DNA of 64,000 bases from PFJX01 sp964542455. GTDB lineage: Bacteria; Pseudomonadota; Gammaproteobacteria; Burkholderiales; Thiobacillaceae. Positions 58,660 through 64,000 of this stretch are shown in pieces. Below the pieces are notes generated by a model. That model was not told the origin of the DNA and did no database searches. It saw only the letters and a list, made by a program, of their open reading frames with translations. Position 1 is the first letter of the stretch; every line of letters starts with the position of its first letter. The stretch lies in NCBI GenBank assembly GCA_964542455.1, contig CAZIUC010000019.1, positions 1 to 64,000 of the forward strand, given 5' to 3'. Made by a program: the position numbers and the translations under genes.

Positions 58660-59756
58660 CAGCCGCAATTCCCGCAGGTATTGGTGGGGTCGGCCAGGAT
58701 CAGTTCCGCGTCAGCTTCACCCAGGCCGGCGAGGTGGCGCACCGCCTCGGCATAGCGCGGACTCATCAGCAGCACAGTGCGACTGGGTGGGTGCGGTCGA
58801 CCGTGCATGCGCGCCAGACGTACCAGGGAGGTGGGCGGCATCGACCACTTCAGGTGGAGCAAGAGATCGTCGGCCAGGTCCGGGCGATTACATACCAGTA
58901 CCATGTCGCACCCCGCCTGCAATGCCGCCTGCGCGCGCTGGGTGATGCTTCCGGCCACACTGGCGCCTTCCATGGTCAGGTCGTCGCTGAAGATCACACC
59001 CTCGAAGCCGTATTGGCCGCGCAGGATGTCCGTCAGCCAGCGGTGTGAAAAACCGGCCGGATTCGGGTCGACATGCGGATAGATGACATGCGCGGGCATG
59101 ATGCCGGCCAGCCCCAGGTCGATCATGTGGCGGAACGGCTGGAGATCGCTGAATTCCAGGTCGGTCAGGCCGCGCTCGTCGACCGGTATCGCCAGATGCG
59201 AATCCGCCGCGACAAAACCGTGGCCGGGGAAATGCTTGCCCACCGCGCTCATGCCCGCCTCGGTCAGGCCCAGGCTGAGGGCATGCGCGAGTTCCGCCAC
59301 CGCGCGCGGGTCGCGATGGAAGGCGCGGTCGCCGATCACGCCGCTGTTGCGGTAGTCCAGATCGAGCACCGGCGCGAAGCTGAAGTCCACTCCCACCGAA
59401 CGCAATTCGGCGCCCAACACGTAACCGGCATCGCGCGCCAGGCGACGGGCGCGTTGCGGATGACTGTCCCACACATCGCCGATGGCGCGCATGGCGGGAA
59501 TCGGCGTGAACCCGCACCGGAAACGTTGCACCCGGCCGCCTTCATGATCGATGCCGATCAACAGGTGCGGGCTGCGCAGCGCGTGAATTTCCCGACATAG
59601 GGCGGCGACCTGTTCCGGGTTTTCGTAATTGCGCTTGAACAGGATCACGCCGCCGATCGACGGATGCAGCAGGCGTTGTCGCTCGACGTCGCCGAGGGTG
59701 AAGCCTTCGACATCGGCCATCACCGGCCCGAGTGGGAGGTGGCTGGACAGCATCAT
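58659..59756 (-). CDS. nagZ: beta-N-acetylhexosaminidase
   Basis: NagZ cleaves the GlcNAc from anhydro-muropeptides in the cytoplasm. The 365-residue protein has the family 3 glycosidase signature LLIGIDHEGGRVQRF, the VGKHFPGHGFVAADSH loop with the catalytic histidine, and the nucleophile Asp in VIFSDDLTMEG. The start could be the ATG at 59756 or 59753; both overlap the acpS stop. Gene order EI24-acpS-nagZ is on one transcript. Confidence 0.96.
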   Translation of the reverse strand: MMLSSHLPLGPVMADVEGFTLGDVERQRLLHPSIGGVILFKRNYENPEQVAALCREIHALRSPHLLIGIDHEGGRVQRFRCGFTPIPAMRAIGDVWDSHPQRARRLARDAGYVLGAELRSVGVDFSFAPVLDLDYRNSGVIGDRAFHRDPRAVAELAHALSLGLTEAGMSAVGKHFPGHGFVAADSHLAIPVDERGLTDLEFSDLQPFRHMIDLGLAGIMPAHVIYPHVDPNPAGFSHRWLTDILRGQYGFEGVIFSDDLTMEGASVAGSITQRAQAALQAGCDMVLVCNRPDLADDLLLHLKWSMPPTSLVRLARMHGRPHPPSRTVLLMSPRYAEAVRHLAGLGEADAELILADPTNTCGNCG

Positions 59757-60133
59757 TTTTTTTCCACCAGTACGAAAGCGACCACGTATTCGCGCTCGTC
59801 GGAAATCGAGAGATGCACCTTGCCCATGCCGAGCTTGCGCATCCAGGCAGCCAATTCCGGGGAGAAGGAAAAGTGGGGGCGGCCCAGTTTGTCATGCACC
59901 ACGCTGAGCGAGGTCAGCATCACCGGCGCCCGCATCCCCGTGCCGACCGCCTTGGAAAATGCCTCCTTGGCGGCGAAGCGCTTGGTCAGAAACACATCCT
60001 TGTCGCGCGCTTCGGCATATTCGCCCCACTCTTCCGGGGACAGCATGCGCTGCGCCAGTTTGCCGCCATAGCGCGCATGCACCTCGCTCATGCGGCGAAT
60101 GCCGGCGATATCCGTACCGATGCCGTAGGTCAT
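59753..60133 (-). CDS. acpS: holo-acyl carrier protein synthase
   Basis: AcpS transfers phosphopantetheine to acyl carrier protein. The 126-residue protein has the family pattern MTYGIGTDIAGIRRM with the metal ligand Asp8 and FAAKEAFSKAVGTG with Glu57, and ends VHLSISDEREYVVAFVLVE. Its start overlaps the stop of the EI24 gene (ATGA) and its stop overlaps nagZ. Unlike many proteobacteria there is no pdxJ directly upstream. Confidence 0.96.
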   Translation of the reverse strand: MTYGIGTDIAGIRRMSEVHARYGGKLAQRMLSPEEWGEYAEARDKDVFLTKRFAAKEAFSKAVGTGMRAPVMLTSLSVVHDKLGRPHFSFSPELAAWMRKLGMGKVHLSISDEREYVVAFVLVEKK

Positions 60134-60855
60134 GGTGTGGCTTCTCCCCTGGTGCGTGCAAGTTGCTCCAGTCCGTAGTGGGTGAAGGCCAGGCCCATAT
60201 AGATCGGAGCAAAAAAGTTGATCACCGGCACCAGATGCAGCAGTCCGAGAAAAGCCGCCAAGCCATACAGCGGCCAGCCACCTTCCGCGCGCAACGTCGC
60301 CAGCTCCTTTTTCGAGGCGTGTTCCGCCAGCGCGTCATAAAGGAAGAGGCGCTGGTTCAACCAGGCATTCAGAATGATCGCGACCCCCGCGCCGAAAGGC
60401 CCCAGTAGCCAGAATGGCAAGGTGACCAGCCAGACCAGAAGATAGATAGTCAGCGCGAACAGGCTGTTGCCGAGGCTGCCGAGAAAGCTGCCGCCATATT
60501 GCCGCACCAGCCCCGGGTAATAACGATGCGCCACCACACTCAAGAGGATGGGCATGAAGATCAGCGAAGTGATGAACAGCGCGGTGACGTAAATCGCCGG
60601 CAACAGCAGCAGGATCAATACCGTATAGGCGCCCATCCCGACCACCCAGCCGGCGACGGTCGGTCCCACCCAGCCCGGCAAGGGCGAGTCGTTGAACATC
60701 CCCTCCAGCCCCGCCACCCAGACCGTCCCGAACCCCCAGAACAGGCCGCCCCACAGCAGCAACGCCAGCAACATGGGCAGGAACATGATGACCACTACCC
60801 GCGGTCGCATCAGATCGACAGCGGCGCGGCGGAGAATTTCGAAGAGAGAGGCCAT
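60130..60855 (-). CDS. EI24 domain (CysZ-like) membrane protein
   Basis: The 241-residue protein has about four long hydrophobic stretches, beginning PRVVVIMFLPMLLALLLWGGLF, and the EI24 pattern SLGNSLFALTIYLLVWLVTLPFWLLGPFGAGVAIILNAWLNQRLFLYDALAEHA. EI24 proteins include CysZ, a sulfate uptake protein; here the sequence is a distant relative with unknown substrate. The start at 60855 is chosen because the longer frame reads through a tRNA gene. It is the first gene of the operon with acpS, nagZ and the CDF gene. Confidence 0.85.
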   Translation of the reverse strand: MASLFEILRRAAVDLMRPRVVVIMFLPMLLALLLWGGLFWGFGTVWVAGLEGMFNDSPLPGWVGPTVAGWVVGMGAYTVLILLLLPAIYVTALFITSLIFMPILLSVVAHRYYPGLVRQYGGSFLGSLGNSLFALTIYLLVWLVTLPFWLLGPFGAGVAIILNAWLNQRLFLYDALAEHASKKELATLRAEGGWPLYGLAAFLGLLHLVPVINFFAPIYMGLAFTHYGLEQLARTRGEATP

Positions 60856-60903
60856 GCGGAAGCCAGTATCGGGATTGGTACGCATGATAGGCCAGAAAAC
60901 GTT

Positions 60904-60990
60904 TGGTGCCGGGAGGGGGACTCGAACCCCCACGATGTCTCCATCGGCGGATTTTGAGTCCGCTGCGTCTACCGATTCCGCCATCCCGGC
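60904..60990 (-). tRNA. leu-CAA tRNA: tRNA-Leu(CAA)
   Basis: The minus strand folds as a cloverleaf of 87 bases including an encoded CCA: acceptor GCCGGGA/TCCCGGC, D-arm GGCGGAATCGGTAGACGC, anticodon stem GCGGA/TCCGC with loop CTCAAAA (anticodon CAA, reads UUG), a long variable arm (class II) and TTCGAGTCC. It closely resembles E. coli tRNA-Leu CAA. It lies between queA and the EI24 gene; no integration remnant is next to it. Confidence 0.95.
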
Positions 60991-61036
60991 TGGATGGGGG
61001 CGCGATTATGGCCGAAGGGACCTTGCGCGGGCAACG

Positions 61037-61042
61037 TATAAT
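61037..61042 (+). promoter_or_regulatory. -10 element of queA
   Basis: A perfect TATAAT ends 10 bases before the queA ATG. Transcription from it would start three or four bases before the start codon, giving an almost leaderless mRNA. No good -35 hexamer is visible. Confidence 0.4.
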
Positions 61043-61052
61043 CCGCGCCCTC

Positions 61053-62084
61053 ATGAAAACCAGCGACTTCGATTACTCCTTGCCGGACGGACTGATCGCC
61101 CGGCATCCTCTGGCTGAACGTGGCGCCAGCCGCCTGTTGCATGTGGACGGCCCGAATACGCGGTTTACGGACCGATTGTTCAACGAACTGCCCACGTTCT
61201 TTCGTCCCGGCGATCTGCTGGTGTTCAACGATACCCGCGTGATCAAGGCGCGCCTGCATGGCCAGAAGGACAGCGGTGGCAAGGTGGAGGCGCTGGTGGA
61301 GCGTATCGTCAGCGACCATGAAGCCCTGATGTTCCTGCGTGCCAGCAAATCGCCCAAGACAGGCAGCGTGCTGCTCTTCGCGGGATCCATCCAGGCTTTG
61401 GTGCTGGGGCGCGAGGGGGAGTTGTTCCGCCTGGCCTTCGACCCCGCGCGCACCGTGCTGGAATGGCTGGAGCACTACGGGGAGATACCGTTGCCGCCGT
61501 ATCTGCATCGGCCGGCGGAAGCCGACGACGATGCCCGCTATCAAACCGTGTACGCGCGTGATCCAGGCGCGGTTGCCGCGCCGACCGCGGGCCTGCATTT
61601 TGACGAGACCATGTTGGCGCGCCTGCGCGAAGTGGGTGTGAGCAGCGCCTTTGTGACCCTGCATGTCGGCGCCGGCACCTTCCAGCCGGTGCGCGCGGAT
61701 GATCTGGCGGATCACCAGATGCACAGTGAACGTTATGCCATCCCCGAAGCAACTGTGGCGGCCGTGGAAGCGACGCGAGCGGCCGGCGGGCGGGTCGGCG
61801 CGGTCGGCACCACCAGCCTGCGCGCCCTGGAATCCGCGGCGCGTGACGGTGTCCTGCGCGTGGGCAGCGGCGAAACCGATCTGTTTATCACGCCCGGCTA
61901 TCATTTCAACGTGGTGGATCGTCTCATCACCAATTTCCACCTGCCGCGCTCCACACTGCTGATGCTGGTGTCCGCCTTCGGTGGGATGGATCTGTTGTTG
62001 CGCGCCTATGCGCACGCGGTGGAAAAACGCTACCGCTTCTTCAGCTACGGCGATGCGATGTTGATCGAGAAGAAACCGGGGTAG
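61053..62084 (+). CDS. queA: S-adenosylmethionine:tRNA ribosyltransferase-isomerase
   Basis: QueA builds epoxyqueuosine in tRNA from the preQ1 base and S-adenosylmethionine. The 343-residue protein starts KTSDFDYSLPDGLIARHP and has DLLVFNDTRVIKARL, YARDPGAVAAPTAGLHFD, TLHVGAGTFQPVR and VGTTSLRALESAA, all family motifs. The ATG at 61053 fits; the frame upstream reads through the tRNA gene. tgt is not visible in the window. GluQ, encoded at 28367, also acts on queuosine tRNA. Confidence 0.97.
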   Translation: MKTSDFDYSLPDGLIARHPLAERGASRLLHVDGPNTRFTDRLFNELPTFFRPGDLLVFNDTRVIKARLHGQKDSGGKVEALVERIVSDHEALMFLRASKSPKTGSVLLFAGSIQALVLGREGELFRLAFDPARTVLEWLEHYGEIPLPPYLHRPAEADDDARYQTVYARDPGAVAAPTAGLHFDETMLARLREVGVSSAFVTLHVGAGTFQPVRADDLADHQMHSERYAIPEATVAAVEATRAAGGRVGAVGTTSLRALESAARDGVLRVGSGETDLFITPGYHFNVVDRLITNFHLPRSTLLMLVSAFGGMDLLLRAYAHAVEKRYRFFSYGDAMLIEKKPG

Positions 62085-62087
62085 CGG

Positions 62088-62810
62088 CTACGCGACTTCC
62101 AGCGTTTTCGCCAACCGCCGTGCCAGTTCGACCAGTTGCCGCATGCGAGCGTTGTCAGGTGGCCGGGTCTGCGCATTGGCCCAGGACAGCGTAAGGGTGT
62201 CTCCGCCGAGATGCAGAATCAGGCCGGGCGCGGCGGCCAGAGCGTGGAGAAAGGTTTCCGGGAGGTCCGGCGTCTTGCCGTAGCTGGCGACAAAATAGAG
62301 TTCATCCAGATCGAATATATGAGGAAAGTCCATGCGCCGGGCATTCGCTTCCACCAAGGTGTCCGCCATGCGGTTGGCAAAGGTGGCGAGTCTTCCCTGG
62401 CCGATGAGGCGTGGGGTGGCGACACAGCGCGGCCAGTTCCAGGCGTGGTTGACCAGCGCCACGGCGTTGAGCTCCAGAGGCGAGTAATGCGATTTACCCG
62501 GGCGTTTGCCATGCCGCACACCCTCTTCGTTGAAGTTGCGGCGATGCAGGCTGTATAGCCAGAGCGTGCCGAGCGCCTCCTGGCGGCGAAACACATGAGT
62601 CAGTTGCAGCAGGCCGGGGCGCTGGCGACCGCGCAGCGCGGCAAGACGCGTCTGCAATTCCTTGGCATCGGTCGCGGGCATGAAACCGAGTTCGGTCGCC
62701 AGGCGCTTCCGCGCGGCCGATTCCTTGCGCATGGCGCGCGCCACGAAAAACACCGCCGCCGCCAGGAGGGCGATGAAGCCGATCAGGATCAGGGGGAGCG
62801 GGGCGTGCAT
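62088..62810 (-). CDS. membrane-anchored protein, unknown
   Basis: The 240-residue protein has one N-terminal membrane helix (PLPLILIGFIALLAAAVFFVARAM) followed by a cytoplasmic alpha/beta part. Recognisable stretches are KRLATELGFMPATDAKELQTRLAAL and LELNAVALVNHAWNWPRCVATPRLIGQG, and the end (GGDTLTLSWANAQTRPPDNARMRQL) is polar. I do not recognise a family. It converges on queA with three bases between. It diverges from the helicase gene across a 414-base gap. Confidence 0.65.
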   Translation of the reverse strand: MHAPLPLILIGFIALLAAAVFFVARAMRKESAARKRLATELGFMPATDAKELQTRLAALRGRQRPGLLQLTHVFRRQEALGTLWLYSLHRRNFNEEGVRHGKRPGKSHYSPLELNAVALVNHAWNWPRCVATPRLIGQGRLATFANRMADTLVEANARRMDFPHIFDLDELYFVASYGKTPDLPETFLHALAAAPGLILHLGGDTLTLSWANAQTRPPDNARMRQLVELARRLAKTLEVA

Positions 62811-63224
62811 GTGGCGTTCTCTAGTCCGAGTGGTGCGAATGATGGTTATGAGTATAGAAAAATCAATGGCTTCCACGCGCCGCATCGCGTATAGTGCACG
62901 ACGTTGTGCAATGCAGTAGTCGGCTTCCCGGTATCTACACCGGAATTTCAAGCCCACGGGACTGTTTTCACAGCCCCATCGTCCCCGACCTTACCTGATC
63001 CTTTCGCGGAATTCGCTTCCGTCGATTCGGCTTCGCGGCATCCGGTTGGCGCCGATGTTTCGCGAGAATCGACGCGGCCAAACTGGATGCATGCAATTTA
63101 TTTGCATGACTCCCGGCCCGAGCGTTTCTGTTTTTTGCGTCCCTACCCCCTCCCGGGCGGACGCGGTTGCCTTTTGCCCACGCCAAACGAATGGCGGGCA
63201 GGGGCGCGCTTTGAAAGGATTTGT
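62811..63224 (+). promoter_or_regulatory. 414-bp non-coding gap with a structured leader before the helicase gene
   Basis: No gene is supported here. A TATAGT at 62890-62895 could be a -10, with a weak -35 (TGGCTT at 62867-62872); the mRNA leader would be about 320 nt. Downstream lie clear hairpins: CATGCAA (63090-63096) with TTGCATG (63102-63108), and GCGTCC (63137-63142) with GGACGC (63159-63164), plus an imperfect long pairing around 63035-63095. Long structured leaders before DEAD-box helicase genes can give cold-responsive or self-regulated expression, an inference here. The AAAGGA ribosome site is at about 63214-63219. Confidence 0.5.
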
Positions 63225-64000
63225 ATGACTTTTGCTACTCTGGGCCTCAACCCACTCGTTCTGAAATGCCTGGAAACCACCGGCTACACCGTTCCCTCGG
63301 AGGTGCAGCGGCAGGCGGTTCCGGCCGCGCTGGAAGGGCGCGATCTGCTGGTTTCCAGCCACACCGGCAGCGGCAAGACCGCGGCCTTCCTGCTGCCCAG
63401 CCTGCACAAACTGGCCGAGCCTTCCCCCATCCCCGGAGGAGACAAAATCCAGGGCCCGCGCCTGCTGGTGCTTTGCCCCACGCGTGAACTGGCGCTGCAA
63501 GTACAGAAGCAGGCCATGATCTACGGTGCCGGCATGCGCCGCCTGCGCACCGTCTGTCTGGTCGGCGGCGCGCCGTTCGGGCCGCAGTTCCAGGCGCTCA
63601 AGGTGAATCCGGAAGTGATGATCGCCACCCCCGGCCGCTTGATCGACCATCTGGAGCGCGGCCGTCTCGATTTCTCGCGTCTGGAAGTGCTGGTGCTGGA
63701 CGAGGCCGACCGCATGCTGGACATGGGCTTCATCGAGGACATCGAGCACATCGTTTCGCGCACGCCGGAAAGCCGCCAGACGCTGCTGTTCTCCGCCACC
63801 CTGGATGGCATGGTGGGCAAGATTGCCGCCGAGATGACCAACAATCCGTTGCGTATTCAAGTGGCGACCCAGGAATCGCAAAAGGCCAACATCGACCAGC
63901 GCATCCTGTTTTCCGACGACATCGGCCACAAGCATCGTCTCCTCGACGTGCTGCTGCGTGATGTCGATCTGACCCAGGCGCTGATCTTCACCGCCACCAA
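63225..64000 (+). CDS. DEAD-box ATP-dependent RNA helicase, 5' part
   Basis: The visible 258 residues hold helicase core domain 1 and the start of domain 2: MTFATLGLNPLVLKCLETTGY, the Q motif VPSEVQRQAVP, motif I SHTGSGKT, PTRELALQ, GG in VGGAPFG, TPGRLIDHL, motif II DEADRMLDMGF and SAT in LFSATLD, then NIDQRILF and LIFTAT at the edge. The pattern is of the RhlE type. Such helicases remodel RNA in ribosome assembly and mRNA decay, often under cold stress. The gene runs off the right end. Confidence 0.93.
   Translation, partial: MTFATLGLNPLVLKCLETTGYTVPSEVQRQAVPAALEGRDLLVSSHTGSGKTAAFLLPSLHKLAEPSPIPGGDKIQGPRLLVLCPTRELALQVQKQAMIYGAGMRRLRTVCLVGGAPFGPQFQALKVNPEVMIATPGRLIDHLERGRLDFSRLEVLVLDEADRMLDMGFIEDIEHIVSRTPESRQTLLFSATLDGMVGKIAAEMTNNPLRIQVATQESQKANIDQRILFSDDIGHKHRLLDVLLRDVDLTQALIFTAT

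Noticed and set aside
60904..60990. tRNA-Leu as an integration site for a genomic island
   Set aside because: Both sides are ordinary housekeeping genes and no repeat of the tRNA 3' end or integrase is visible.

Overview
The window looks like a chromosomal stretch of a GC-rich betaproteobacterium. The evidence is the gene order rather than any single marker: lptM-lysA divergent from cyaY, argH divergent from an AlgZ/AlgR-type two-component pair, dusB-fis-purH-purD, a zapB-like gene then zapA, 6S RNA and 5-formyl-THF cyclo-ligase, an EI24 protein then acpS and nagZ, and DUF2863. A Sat-CysC fusion fits the chemolithotroph-rich side of the class (Nitrosomonadales or Rhodocyclales), but the genus cannot be read from this sequence. 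Almost all of it is densely packed housekeeping DNA with many ATGA or TGATG overlaps. There is no prophage, CRISPR array, complete insertion sequence or rRNA operon.

Left part (1-15.1 kb): the start of a nucleotide-sugar dehydrogenase runs off the left edge. It is followed by a secreted trypsin-like protease, a YgfX-like membrane protein, a MoaD-like protein lacking the terminal diglycine, lnt, selD, an unknown gene, hemE, a histone H1-like Lys/Ala protein, lptM-lysA, cyaY, two tandem cyclic-nucleotide-binding-fold proteins without DNA-binding domains, argH, algZ-algR, and a namZ plus DOMON-like pair.

Middle part (15.1-36 kb): small exported or membrane proteins, an OmpA-family protein with five calcium-binding-type repeats, DUF4197-mscL, nadA, xerC, a diguanylate cyclase, a CnoX-type thioredoxin, a GAF protein, a gamma carbonic anhydrase, dusB-fis, purH-purD, gluQ, msbA, the zapB-like/zapA/6S/fau locus, and then the only clearly accessory stretch (32.5-34.7 kb). 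That stretch holds two diverged paralogues with a shared Tat-like leader. Between them lies a 40-bp degenerate copy of the 3' end of the neighbouring fbp gene, the scar of a tandem duplication.

Right part (36-64 kb): a TonB-like protein, an RNase II-family exonuclease, a YqiA-type esterase, a four-gene MCE lipid-transport operon with a STAS-permease fusion, a 164-bp MITE-like element, mpl, sat-cysC with a DHH phosphoesterase, a VanZ-like protein, acs, glnE, an orphan mlaF with a changed H-loop, a double UspA protein, a small periplasmic protein, an operon of DUF2863/UDG/tautomerase, CDF-nagZ-acpS-EI24 with a tRNA-Leu(CAA), queA, a membrane-anchored unknown, and the start of a DEAD-box helicase behind a long structured leader.

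Themes: cell-envelope work (lnt, msbA, MCE systems, OmpA), peptidoglycan recycling (namZ, mpl, nagZ), purine synthesis, and a notable load of intergenic palindromic repeats. In three places the reading frame of a gene ends inside such a palindrome.
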